Assembly: GCA_037102815.1 (NCBI GenBank)
Contig: BTPP01000008.1
Location: 1,488,001-1,552,000 of the forward strand
DNA from: Neurospora intermedia
Lineage: Eukaryota > Ascomycota > Sordariomycetes > Sordariales > Sordariaceae
Direction: 5' to 3'
Length of the DNA stretch: 64,000 nt
Below the pieces are notes generated by a model that saw only the letters and a list, made by a program, of their open reading frames with translations, made no database searches and was not told the origin of the DNA. Positions 46,295 to 58,365 of the stretch are shown piece by piece (position 1 is the stretch's first letter; each line of letters starts with the position of its first letter). The translations under genes and the position numbers were made by a program.

Positions 46295-49200
46295 TGTTGT
46301 GCTAAGAAACAGAAAAACCCCCCCATGGCTTCGTTGTCAGGACAGCGGTCGGAGAGACAAAAACGTGGGGTTGCGATCTCATTGCAGCGTTGGATCGTCC
46401 TTGACTGACAATGGGAATTGGGTGGGGGGTTTGACTTGCAACAACAATGAATGATTTGGTGAGAGTGAGAACACAAGGAAGCAAGGGGAACTTTGGAAGA
46501 GAAATGTGAGCTGTATCTTGGTGGCCGGACTCGATGGTTACGACATATGCCAGGTGGGATTAATCTGTCTCGCAAAAAGTGTTGGCTGGCTGACACGTGT
46601 TGTTGAGGTGGCCCAGATGTGATCACTGTGATGTACCTGCGCCTGCAGCAAGAGGCGGGTCGGGGCCGGAGCTGTCAACGTCCATTGCTTGAGCGCACGT
46701 GTGCATTGCTCGATGTATAGCGGGCGGTGAAGACAAGTTAGGTTTTGTTTCTCATGCTATACACTGGTACGTTGTACGTGCCAACTGTCAACCTACAAGT
46801 TGTCGGGTTGACTTTTTACAGTTTCAGAGCTTCTCTTTGTGTGCTGCAAGTGATGGTCATTTTGTGGTGCAGGTAATGGTACCTACGGTAGGGTTAAGAT
46901 AGGTAGGTACCTAGGTAGGTAGTGTATGCACGGAGAATGCACCTGCAGGGCTTCACAGTTTAGGTTGCCAAGTCGACCTGAGTTCCGTACAGTAACAACA
47001 GGACTGCGGGGGCCGAGAGCTGTGATTGCCGCGCTTGTTTCTCGACCGCATCACCGTCCACCATTGAGGATTCGGGTTTGGTGTGATGGACTTTAGAGTC
47101 AATGACACTCGTGCCTGTTGCTCCATTTCAACTCGAATATGGCAAAGTGAAATCTACCCCTATAGAGACCTGACGAGTAACGAGAAATCGACGAGAGAAC
47201 AACGAGAAAGCCACGTGAAAGATTTGACTGCTACCCTCCAAGTAGCGTGCCAAGTGCACACCCATCCCCCCAACACCCATGCCCTAAAGTGGCACCTCTT
47301 TAAGGAGATCAGCAGATCAGTCACATCAATGCCGCCCTATTGCAACCCCCAAGCCATGTGTTTCGCGCGCTACCGTGTGTATCGCACCTAGCCTATCTCG
47401 AGTTATATGGGTGAGCCGCAACGTTGGCGGCTGTTTGGTAGCCGTGGCACACATTTGGGCCCCCTTGGGCAGGTTCTGTATCTGTTTGCGTGTGATTCCA
47501 GAGCACAGACGGGGCCGGAAATGAGGAATCCAGTCGGTTCCTCGCTGCGTGGTCTGTGTCTCGCTCTCTCCAGTCCGTCCCGTCTGTTCCCGTTGCGGTG
47601 CTGGTGTCGCTTTTGAGCGCACGCCCCGCGAACTCCTCCTTTGGTGCAGTGGTGGTTCCTTTGAGTAATGGACCTCGCTCCTATGATGGAGTAACCATTT
47701 TCTTTGATGGCTCCTCACCCTTGCTCCTCTTTTTCCACCTGCAGGCGCCGAGTCAACATCGGGCTGGATGACGCGATGCCAATGGGCGGGGTTATCCTGT
47801 GGCCTTACCCTGGGTTGAAGACTGTTGAACCAGCCATCTATCTGAGGGTTGTCAGCTTGAAGGGCCACCCGATGAAGGACAAGGCCAGCTTGATGATTTG
47901 GGGGCTCAAATCAGAGGTCCTAACCACTTCCACTTTGGCCGCATTCCCATTTTCCAAGGGACCACCAGTACATAGTACACTAGGTGCATTGTGTACAGTG
48001 CTGGGCCCGGCTGTCACGCCCAAAACACCTGAGTAGGTGACCCGTGGCTCGGCACGTGTATCTAGCTACCGCGGGGCTAGCAGACTAGGGTGGAACCAGC
48101 AAGCCTTATCGGCAGTGTTTCGGTCGCATTTTCCCTCAACTCCCCTCCAAATCGTCTCCAAATGGACCACCATAGCTCCTGCCAATTCCGGAACGCAGTT
48201 AGCGGACCCCGTTGAAGATGCACGCACTACTTCAAGTTGTGCGGCACTCAGGGACGAGCCAAGCAAATCACGGCTCGGCAGTGCGCAGTACCTAGGTAGC
48301 CAAGGTGTACCCAGAACATGAGACGGACATGACTGACATTGGACAAAGTGGGACAATTGGCGATGGTTGTGGTTGGGTTGGGAATACCAAATAACAACAA
48401 GAACGGCCGCTTTTTCACCGTGATTTCAGCCATTGTCCTTCCCGTTGGTGCAGTGGTGTGGTACGCTACTAGTAGAGAGCTAGGTACCTAGGTCCAGGGA
48501 GGTCAGGGACGCGCAAGAGGAATCGCGGAGATGGATAGCACCGGACCACCTATTGTGGAAGTGTGAGGTTGGGTACCTACAGATGCTGCCAATATAGCAA
48601 GGTAGGTATGTACAGAGGTACTGCTCTTGTCTTGTACTAGCCTCACCGTGTCCTCTCATCTGAATCGAACACAAAATTCCCGTTCGCGTCGTGCGGGGAG
48701 CGAGCCGTTACCCAGGCCAAGAGATATCTACACTACGTACCCCTACTGCGACTCGCGAGAGGAATGAGTGCCCAGTTGATTTTTGGGCTACGTTTCATGC
48801 AATACCGAGGATGGCAGAGATCCAGAGGCGAGGAGAGCGCGCAAAAATGCATCATCACGTATGTACCACGTTGCTGTCGAGTTCCCGCATCTGCCTCTAC
48901 ACCCGACACTACGTGCGCATCCAATTCCAAGGTACGGTACCGACCGGTCCTGCCATGCTCCGACGGTTGGTCTGCCATCATGATGTCGCCCCCATGATAG
49001 TATCGCACTGGGTTGGTGCTGCTATATCACTGCTACTACTGTTGCCGCTCGCTTCACCTCACCTCATCCAGACGGGAGGAGGCATGGTTGAGGAGAGATG
49101 GATGGGACGGCTTTAGCATTAGTAGGTAGTGTAGGTACCTGTAGCTGGAGATGTGCACCGAGTACCGACGGGTAGGCACTTCGTTGTACTTGTACCTCTA

Positions 49201-49736
49201 CATCATCTGGAGCCCATCGACCTATGCGAGCTACAAGGTATGGCACATCGAGACACATGGGCTGGCTGCATCCATCCCACCAGCCAATCCCATGGGCCGA
49301 CCACCATGTCCCTACCATGATGTCGAGCCATGTCCCCCCCTTCCACCTCAGCGGGCCCCTCTATTGTTGGCACGGCCCCCCCAGCGCAGTTCGTGCTAAC
49401 CTGCCCTGCCATTCTCTGAAAAACGTGCTCTCCCGTCTCCGGCTGCCCTGGCGCTCTGCCCGCTGTCCGCCTGCCTGCCTGCCTGCCCGTCTTTGCGTCT
49501 GCCGGCTCACCTTGGCTTCAGGCTTCTCGCTGCTTTCCTTCCATTCCTCTTCCGCCCCCGTAGAGGTAGTGTAGGTCTCCCCCCACCCAATCCATCCATC
49601 CACCTCATCGCATCCTGTTCAGCCTTCAGCCAGACCTGACCAGCTCGATCCCCGTCCAGACCTCTCCCTCCCGCTTCTCCGCCTCCGCCTTGACTTCTTC
49701 CTACAACACAACCTCACTCAACTTGAAGTGTGTCGG
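45376..49736. other. Gene desert between the Tc1 relic and the bHLH gene leader
   Basis: About 4.4 kb without a supported gene. It contains a (TTG)(CTG) triplet repeat at 46264-46300 and repeated TAGGTACC strings (about 46900-46920, 48288, 48481, 48571, 49120). Open frames up to 180 codons are rich in Arg, Pro and Ser and lack motifs. Part of it is likely the promoter of the bHLH gene. Confidence 0.5.
46264..46300 (+). repeat. (TTG)3(CTG)9-type triplet repeat
   Basis: A triplet microsatellite of about 12 units in intergenic DNA. Read on the minus strand it would code a glutamine run, but no gene is supported there. Confidence 0.8.
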
Positions 49737-49799
49737 ATGGCCAATGTCTCGACCGCCTTCGACTCTTCACCTGGAATAATCCGTACCACTCTCGCTTAG
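49737..49799 (+). promoter_or_regulatory. Upstream ORF of 20 codons ahead of the bHLH gene
   Basis: ATGGCCAATGTC... reads as 20 codons (MANVSTAFDSS..TTLA) then TAG. From its end to the bHLH start codon, 487 bases contain no ATG at all. If transcription starts ahead of 49737 this is the only AUG before the main start and would reduce scanning ribosomes. The transcription start is not known. Confidence 0.4.
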
Positions 49800-50286
49800 C
49801 TTTCGTCAAGTCTGCTCTGTGCACCCTTCCGCGACCGCGCGAGAGACACCACACACAGAGACGAAAAACAGACAAGAGACGGACCGTCGCAACCATCCAT
49901 TGGCTACGTACCCGGCCCTCTCTTTTTTCAAGTCCGCCATCCGCCAACTCGCACGTTCGCGACTTGCACTTTGCGAGTCCCAAACTCGATCCCGCCCTAG
50001 GCGTCAGTTGCCATCCGAGTTCTTCATTTCACCTTGTCGCGAGACCTGCCTTACCTATAATCACCCAAGGTACCTGCATACCTTTTGACCGAAAGTCTCG
50101 ATTACTGCTTTCATCCATATCTAGAGTACTGCTCTGTATATCCTACCACCCCAACCTGGAACCTCGATCTCGAACCACGGACTTCTGCCATCTTCCTTTC
50201 CCGGACGAGTGTGTGGCTACTGAACAGGACCCCTTACGACCTTTATTGGTCGGCCCAGGCAGAAGAAGAAACGAACTCGGTGTATC

Positions 50287-51873
50287 ATGGCTCAACGAAC
50301 AAGCTCGCAGAAGCTACCTCTCGGTCTTGCGGGCGTGCTCAACGCACCCGAAGACAATCGAGACTCGGCTTATTACTCTGCGACGGATGCCTCAAGCAAG
50401 CGTCAGTTCCGCTCCGTCGCGCCGCCCTACAAATCTCCTCTTGATCGATAAGCTAACTTGTGCCTAGACACGTCGGCAGCATCAGGCGTCGGTGTCTTCA
50501 CCCCCAACGGCTCCAACTTCCAGCCATCTCCGATCGACAAGACGTCCCCGTCCCCCACGAACACATCGAACCTTCAGCCCCCGCAATCGCATCTTTCGTC
50601 CGTAAACAGCAACATGAGCGTTGCCTCCATGGTTTCCCCCACAACACCGGGTAGCGCAGACCCTAAACGCTTCGACCGGCCTCAGTCCTACGAATCAGGG
50701 CCCAATGGCGCCCCCTTGACACTCAATAGTGACTTGGAGGCCATGTCTAGGAGAGGAAGTTGGGACAGCAGACATTCCCTAAATCAGGGATTTAACGACA
50801 TGCGGCTCGGAAACTCGCCATACGCGAGCCAGAACCAGTCGACGACGTCAATTCATCAAACTCTACAGCAGCAGCGTAATCCGCGGTCGGACATGAACGC
50901 TCTTACCAATCACCGCATCTCAAATGGCTACCAGCCAAGCGCTGACCGGAATCCAGATGGGCAAAGCAGGACGAGGGTGGCGCCCACCATTACTGGGCCG
51001 GCAACGAGTCAGATTGCTCGGGCTGCTGAGCCTACTAAGGGCCAGGCGTGGGCTTTCCCAGAGGAGGAGATACAGCGCGTCACTTCCTCCAGTCAGTCTC
51101 TGATCGACTCTAGGAGGAGCAGCATTGCTGAGTCGCTGGCGAGCAGCCACTTCACCATGGACAGTAGGCTGCCATCAGGACAAAGACGTCTTGATGACAA
51201 CTACCCCCATAGGCTCTCTAGTGTATCTGCGGATTTTGCGAATCCGACCGTGCACCACCACCATCACCACAGCCTTCAACACAGAGCAATTAGTGATCTG
51301 CAAAACGAGGAGGGCGGCTCGCATGCTGGCTCTCAGCCGTACAGCAGGACACCCGAGTTGCGTGTTAGTCACAAGCTGGCGGAGCGCAAGCGGCGCACCG
51401 AGATGAAGGAACTATTCGAACAATTGAGGGATTTGATGCCTCAGGAGCGTGGCTCCAAGGCATCAAAGTGGGAAATTCTCACAAAGGGTTCGTGCCGCTA
51501 CCCGCTTATATTCTCGTCATGACTTCAGCGAACTGACCAGGTCACAGCCATTTCCGAACATCAACGCATGAGCAACCACATACAGGTGTTGACGTCGACG
51601 CTCCACAACAAAGATCGCGAGATTGAACATTTGAGACACGAGCTCCAGCGAGCCCAGATGGAGGCCAATAGCTTGAGACGGTCACAACCCACTCCTATGG
51701 GCGAAACCTACGGTTTTGAGAACAGGAGGTCCCAACAGGAATTGCCACCACTACGTACTACCCTTCAAGCTGCCGCAGCTGCCTCAGCACCAGGACTTGA
51801 CGCCATGACCGGAGTCCAGTATGAGGCACCTCGAGTGAACGGTTTCCGCCCTCCCGAGCCGAACAGATTCTAG
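50287..51873 (+). CDS. Basic helix-loop-helix transcription factor
   Basis: Three exons, 50287-50401, 50468-51487 and 51548-51873, give 486 residues. Intron 2 (GTTCGT..CAG) falls inside helix 2 of the domain. The first 340 residues are a disordered Ser/Pro/Gln/Asn-rich region with a six-His run (near 290). The bHLH domain spans about 345-410: the basic region SHKLAERKRRTEMKELFEQL with the His-Glu-Arg pattern that contacts the E-box, preferring CACGTG; the loop LMPQERGSKASKWEIL; then helix 2, AISEHQRMSNHIQVLTSTL. A short coiled coil follows (NKDREIEHLRHELQRAQMEA), so it should form dimers. The domain is of the Esc1-like fungal type. Target genes are unknown. The gene is alone between two deserts of about 12 and 5 kb, an arrangement common for developmental regulators. 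Confidence 0.88.
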
Positions 51874-53250
51874 GAGATTATTCTAACCAAGACATCGATG
51901 AGCCGAGCTTCATTACACTCTTCAATGCACTCTTGCACGCGTTCGCTGCGTCACTTGAGAAGAAGAAGTTCAGTGTAACAGGCTCCCTCTGATGTACAGT
52001 TGCGGCACTGGCCGTCTTTGTGAGCCCTACTCACGGATGGCACATATGTTCCTTCTGAGGAACCTTGCGACATGTCTTGATTATTGTTGCCTCAGGGAGG
52101 AGAAGTTGGAGTTGCGGCGATTGCTCCAGGCGTGCAATTACACTTGCGCCCAGCTTTAATCCGTTATTCCGCTAGGGCTTGAACAAACAAAAGAAGGCAT
52201 AGCTATTATCGACAGCGAAGGTATGTCTTTCATGACATCTTGCCTCTATATTTCGATTCTCGTCATCTGGTTCGCCAAAAATTAATCTTCGTTATATGTT
52301 TCATTGGGCCATGGGATTCAGCGAGCAAAGCGGTCGGGATATGGGTGGCTTGTTTTGCGGTTTCGATGGGAACTTCCTGATTCAAAGCCAGGTTGAGTAT
52401 ACCCATGGCTTTTTTTGTGTGCATCCATTCAGGGGATGCTCCTCCTCCAGGGAGTCCGCTTCTTGTTCTTTTTCCATTAGCTGTGCACCCAGGAAGGTTT
52501 CGGCGTTTCATGAACTCGATGGGGATTCTGTAACAGGTGGAAATTGGTGTACGAATGCGGAGCTTCTGTCTTTTTCGCCGTTCTACTCTTGACGGTCGGC
52601 ATGGTTGTCGTTATGTGATCTTGAACAGTAACGATTTGCTGAAAGGTACAAGCGCGGTCGGGCCAAGAAAGAAAGAGGGGGAGGGGGGAGGAAATGAATT
52701 ACGGAGCTATGGCTATGGCTGTGAAGTGCGTTGAGGAAAGTGAATTAGGAATGGGAAAGAAAGGCCGCGCGCGGAAACCAACCTGGGTCCGGGAATTATA
52801 TAATCGTGGACTGGAAATGTGAGAGAAGAGACACTACCGAGAGAGTGAGAAAGAGATAGGTCCTTCGTCTCAGGGGGATTTGTAGTGGAGAGTACAACGA
52901 CGAATGCGTTCCAAGGCGCTGAAAGCTACCTAGTCAATGGGGATCTGGACTTGTCATGTTACGAACCTTCACTACCTTCCCGTCACGGTAGCAAACAGAA
53001 GCAAAAGGCTACCATGGCGATACAATCTCGTTGCACGCTTTGGCTTCCTTCCTGTTTTTGCCAAACAATACCAAGGATCGTCAAGCATGGAAGGGATCGT
53101 TACATACATAGTAATCGATAGCCCCGGGGCCCTGGTTCTAGATCGCGACACTTGGCTAGCCAAGAGTAAAATGTACCTATGTTTGCTCTTTTCAGCCTGC
53201 TGAATCGAACATACTATGTACTGTCAACATTGTCCGGCATTATATTACTA
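51874..53250. other. Intergenic, downstream of the bHLH gene to the MITE
   Basis: About 1.4 kb without a supported gene; it holds the 3' end of the bHLH transcript. No motif or repeat stands out. Confidence 0.5.
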
Positions 53251-53608
53251 CTGTTAACCCTGCACATAGCGATCAGCTATATAACGATATTCTGACTATA
53301 ACGCTCAAGATCGCGGTAACGGTGCAGTTTAGTATGGGAGTAACGATCAACCTTCGTATTACGATTTCGATCAGATTTCAAAGGCGAGCCGCAGCAAAAT
53401 CGTTATACCTAAGGGGTCCAATTCAATTCCCAGACGTCCAGTGACAGGCTGTTACAACTCGTAACGACCCGGAGTGGGTCCACTTAGCTGTCACCAGTCT
53501 TATAATTGGTCCAGAAGCCCAAACTAGCCTACCTTAGAGTAACGATAATCTGGGTATTACGATCAAGACGTCGGAAACCGACTTGATCGCTATGTACAGG
53601 GTTAACAG
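53251..53608. mobile_element. MITE-like element, 358 bp, TA target duplication
   Basis: The ends are 25-bp inverted repeats at 53251-53275 and 53584-53608, matching at 24 of 25 positions (CTGTTAACCCTG, then C or T, then ACATAGCGATCA). Each is flanked by TA, as in the Tc1/mariner superfamily. There is no coding capacity. The interior repeats TAACGAT (53282, 53341, 53540; inverted at 53399), and has nested inverted pairs such as GTTAC/GTAAC at 53451-53465 and GTGACAG/CTGTCAC at 53441 and 53488. Its ends are unlike those of the Tc1 relic at 43966, so it must depend on another transposase. I know no named fungal MITE with these ends. The lone mismatch in the ends is a C/T in CpA context, consistent with young age or mild RIP. 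Confidence 0.82.
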
Positions 53609-56228
53609 TACTGTGCACTGCGCTTTGTACCGACACAGGCCGTAATCTCTCTTTCAGCCTTTTGAACCACCAGCCAGCCCAGCCGGCCAACGAAGCCTGT
53701 CGGCATTTAAAGCCATCTGTTGAACAAAAGGGCATCTGATCCTCAAGCACGAGGAACAAGTAGTGTAAACGACTGTAAACAACATTCAACAACCCACAAA
53801 AAAACGCACGTGGCAAACATGGTTTGTCTTTTTTTTCTTGATTTAGCTTTCGATCAATAACATGGAAGCTTGCTAAGATTAGTACACTAGCTGGGCACAA
53901 TCAGGAACATCAGCACATGGCATAAGTGGTCCATCGGGAACCGGATGCAGGGTGAGTGACGGTTTGCGACGTGGGAGTCAGTCGGGGAACCTGTCTGTAA
54001 TAGGTTGGATCATGAATAGATTGTCGGACTTCTTCTCCGGGGACGGATGCGATGCGATGAAATGCAAGAACTCGGTGTGCTGATTCGTCTACACAGTAAG
54101 ACGACATGATTCAGATGCAGGGAGGGAGGAAGGATATGGGTGTGTGAATAGGCTGAACTGAATGGGACAACGAATGAATGAATCGACTAACAAACGATGA
54201 TGATGATGTAGTGTATTGAGTAGCGTAAGAGGTTAGACTACCTAGACTGTGCACTCAAGTCTGGAGCGAGCGAGGTCTTGGAAATAGGGCAACGAACGAA
54301 GGGACCATGGATGGGCTGGACTGGGCTGGGCTGCACGTGACACGGATGATGATAATCATGGTGGGATGAGATGGATACTTAGGTACACTTAAGTAGTCCC
54401 CGATCCTCTTTCGTCGCGGCGAACTCGTAGGGTCTCATCATCATCAATGCTGCCGTTTTATCGAAACTTCCAAGTATATGTTCTTGAAGTGACGAACACC
54501 TCAGAAGTACACACACCCGCTATTCAGGACTGAGAATATATTCGATCTTATAATTCCCGTCGGTATTCAGAAATCTTGTATCCTCTTGGCTCCTTCAAAA
54601 GAAAGCAGCTCGGTATGAAAGAAACCGTAGCACTGCCACAATGAAGACGGACGGACGGAGTTTCTACTGGAGTCGTAGAAAGTGAAGTCTTTTCGGTACT
54701 TGCAAAGCTCTCTTCCGTTTCGGAGATTTTTGTACAATGGGATTGCATGGCGCAGGGTTCTAGGAAGATGTCGGTGCACCCATTCACAAGTGAGGCAGAC
54801 AAATGCACAGTGTACTTACTTTGACAAGCGCACAGTCAATGCAGGGGCCGCGACTGAGAGTGCGTCGTCGTCAGTCCCACGCTGACATGGCGAACCGGAA
54901 AATCAAGGTCGCCGCGGTCGCTTAAGTAACAACAACTCACTGCAGCGCAAAGACAACGAACTGTTGTGTTTAACTGCGTACGTAGTACTGTGTATAAAGC
55001 AGTCAAGATCGGTTGACTCTGTCTCAGGATCGATCGTCGTTGCCAGTGGCGACAGACAGGAAGCGATACTAACGATGCGACGACGATGCGACAAGTGACT
55101 GAGTGGACTCCTGACAGGAAGGACGATTCGGGGTCTCGGGCTGCGTTTGAGGCTGGACCTGTCACTGCAGAGACACTGCCATTGGCCAGTCCTGGGCCGG
55201 TCACTGCGGCACCAGAGAGGTGGTCCCTGCCGCTTATCACAGTATAGCCCTTCGAATCTTCATCCTTCTGAGTTTTTTTGATGCAGATAGGTACACTACA
55301 CTACGTACTTCGGTTGGCTTACTTGGCTAGCGAAACCATTGAGACAAACAGACAGATAGAAACAGATGTCCGAAGGAAGTAAGAGGGTGAGGGAAAAAAA
55401 GCAAGCGCAGCTCGACAAACTCGTCTTGGGCCTTCACATTGGGATGAAAAATAAGCAGCGGCAGCGGCTATGCTGTAGCAGCGGCTGTGGCTTCAATCTG
55501 ATGCAACTGGAGAAAGAGGCTCAGGGGGGAGGGAACTAAACTCAGCTGTGTGACTGGCCGGCCAGCAGATGCTGATGCGCGGTTACCTTCCATTGACTGG
55601 TACACTCACGCAAGTGGACAGGTCCTTGCAGAGGGGTTGCGTGGTGTTGCAGCAATAAGCGAGGCAAAGGAGATCCCCCAGATCCGGATGTGCCGCAGTC
55701 CGAGATGGGCCATTCAAAGGAAAAAGACGAAACCGAACTGGCGCACAATGCATCAAATCCCCAGTTCTCTGAATCGCGGACGGGACGGACTGGAGGCGGT
55801 GCACAGTGTTGTTGCCTGGCTGCTGACTCTTCAGTTTTGGTTTGTTGTCGGTACCAAAATTCGTAATGCTCTTTCCCAAGTGGCTCCATGTTGTACACTG
55901 CGTTTAGTGTAATCGACCCCTGGTTCGTTAGTTCTTTTTGTTGTTGGGAGCGGGACGTTGAACGGAAGGGGCGCATGGTAACGGAATGAATAGGAAGGGC
56001 CAAGCCTTTGGAGTGGTCATCCAAGGTTTATGTTAGCAGTCGTCGTCATCATCATCGCCGACCTCCATCTCCTAGTTCTCGTTATTTTTCTCTCTTTTCT
56101 GGTTTCAACCACTCTTTTTCCCTTTTCATCAATCCATCAACTCGTCACTTTTCTTGGCTCCTCAGTTTACGTCGCCTCTTTGCACGTTTGCTTTTCAAAC
56201 GCCTTCTTTTTTTGGGTCTCAATACCAC

Positions 56229-56236
56229 TATAAATA
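56229..56236 (+). promoter_or_regulatory. TATA-like box of the aspartic protease gene
   Basis: TATAAATA sits about 490 bases before the protease start codon, followed by a C-rich patch. The leader this implies has only one ATG before the true start (the mini-ORF at 56310). Confidence 0.4.
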
Positions 56237-56309
56237 CCCCCTAAACGCAAGGAGACATTCGCTTCGCCAGTATTCCCTCCGCCGATCGTTTCAGTATTGA
56301 GCTTTCTGG

Positions 56310-56327
56310 ATGAATACGCTACGATAG
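56310..56327 (+). promoter_or_regulatory. Five-codon upstream ORF in the protease leader
   Basis: ATG AAT ACG CTA CGA TAG (MNTLR). It is the only ATG between the TATA-like box and the main start at 56727. Effect on translation is inference. Confidence 0.35.
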
Positions 56328-56726
56328 TCTGCTTTTCGACTCCATTTCAGGCTGCAGTGTCATCGGACATTCAGTCGCCTCCCGGCTGCACAGCTTGCGT
56401 TACCTGGCTGCGTGACCTCGGCTGCCTCCATTAAGCTCATCTCGCCTCTCCTTTTTCATCACAACATCGTTCTTGTGGGTTAGGTTGGACTGCGACAAGT
56501 AACCGTCGACTTACTTTTTTCCCCTCCAACACCCTGTCATCATTTTGCAGTTTTTGTTCTTCGCGCAGTCGGATTCCAAGTACGAAGAAGCATCGGCGCT
56601 TAAGCCCTCCGAGACACGCCGGCCTTTTCTTGACCGGACCCAACTCACCGGCCCTTCCGCTCGGACTCCCCGACATTTGAGAGGAGCCACACCTATACAA
56701 AGTCGAAATCGCAAACCATCGCAACC

Positions 56727-58365
56727 ATGAAGGGATACACATCATCTGCCCTTCTTCTGGGCCCTGCGCTGCTCTCTCAACTTGCCTTAGCACAGCAAGC
56801 ACCAAGCGGCGTTGTCCATTGGGGCATCCAGAAAAGGCACGCACCCAACGCACCAAACCGGCTTCTAAGGCGGGCCGGCCCGACGCACCAGGCAATTCTT
56901 CAAAATGAGCAGGCCCGAGGAGGATACTTTGCGACATGCGCGATGGGGACGCCTGGGCAGAAAGTGACATTGCAGTTGGATACAGGCAGTAGCGACGTAT
57001 GGGTACCCGATTCGACTGCATCAATTTGCAATAAGGGCGAGTGTGATCTAGGAAGTTGTATGTGACCTGCCGCTTCCTTATGCCTGAGACGGCGTTGATG
57101 CTAACTAACAAACGTATTAGTCGACCCTAGCAAATCGCAAACATACACGGTGGTAGGGCAGGGTGAATTTGACATTTCATATGTGGACGGCAGTTCGTCC
57201 AAGGGGGACTATTTCACCGATGTTTTCAATATTGGCGGAACAACGGTCTCCAACTTGACGATGGGCTTGGGAGCTCAGACGGATATTGCGTACGGCCTGG
57301 TGGGTATCGGGTATGCTATCAATGAGGCCATTGTGGGAAATAGCCATTCCCTGAGCTCTCAATACCCCAACCTGCCCGTTGCCATGGTCGATGATGGGTT
57401 GATCAACACTATCGCGTACAGCCTCTGGCTGAACGATCTTGGTATGTATAGCGCCTGTTCTCGTTGACACTGACGCAAAGCTGACAATGTGGCATCACAT
57501 AGACGCGGGTGAAGGCAGTATTCTCTTCGGCGGCATCGACACAAAGAAGTACAAAGGCGACCTGACGCGAATCAGAATCTACCCTAGTAGTAACGGTTAC
57601 TACTTCTCCTTTATCGTCGCCTTGACATCGTTACAAGCAATTAGTCCTAGCGGTAACGACACGCTTACCTCTCAGGAATTTCCCATTCCGGTAGTGCTCG
57701 ACTCGGGTACGACCCTGTCTTATCTGCCGCAAGACATCGTGGATCAGATCTGGCAGGAAGTCGGTGCAGAATACTCTGATAGGCTTGAGTTGGCTGTCAT
57801 TCCCTGCTCGAAGAAGTCTAGTAACGGCTACTTTTCCTTTGGGTTTGCCGGTCCTGACGGCCCTCGCATCACCGTGCGGATGGACGAGCTGGTCCTCGAT
57901 CTCACTAGTGGAGACCCTCCAAAGTACACGAGCGGACCGAACAAAGGCCAGGATGTATGCGAGTTTGGCATTCAGAATTCTACCTCCGCGCCATACCTCC
58001 TTGGCGACACCTTCCTGCGGTCGGCATATGTGGTCTACGATCTGGTCAACAATGAAATCGGCTTGGCGGAGACGGACTTCAATTCGACCGAAAGCAACAT
58101 TGTGGCGTTTGCCAGCATGAGCGCGACAATCCCATCAGCAACACAGGCGCCAAATCAAGCGGCGGTTACTAATAGACCCGTTGCAACTATGCCATCATTT
58201 GCGGCGAGTTCAGGATTCTCAGATACTGGTGGCTCGGGCAACGATGGTAAGGACGAGAATGCATCGGCAGGCATGCCAAGTGCATTTGGTGTCGCTCAAA
58301 TGTCTGTGATGGGTATTGCAATGGTGTTTGCCATGGTTGGTTCTGGCGTATTCGTCTTGCTATAG
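56727..58365 (+). CDS. GPI-anchored aspartic protease (yapsin type)
   Basis: Three exons, 56727-57057, 57121-57441 and 57503-58365, give 504 residues. Introns are 63 and 61 nt with GTATGT donors and a CTAAC branch site in the first. A signal peptide (1-22, ending LALAQQ) is followed by a short pro-region with a dibasic site (RLLRRAG). The catalytic aspartates are in DTGSSD (Asp85) and DSGTTLSYL, with a flap tyrosine in DISYVDGSSS. Cysteine pairs are present (C101-C106 and C-terminal VCEFGIQ). A Ser/Thr/Ala/Pro-rich spacer follows (about 430-480), then a hydrophobic tail (MGIAMVFAMVGSGVFVLL), a GPI-attachment signal. It therefore acts at the cell surface or wall, cutting at basic sites if like yapsins. 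TATA-like box and mini-ORF lie upstream. Confidence 0.9.

Larger units (their letters stand above)
53609..56726. other. Gene desert from the MITE to the aspartic protease
   Basis: About 3.1 kb without a supported gene. Its last 500 bases look like the protease promoter and leader, with a TATA-like string and one mini-ORF. Other frames of up to 160 codons have no motif. Confidence 0.5.

Noticed and set aside
47326-47868. A 180-codon minus-strand open frame in the desert
   Set aside because: Rich in Arg, Gln, Thr and Pro with no motif and no supporting splice structure.
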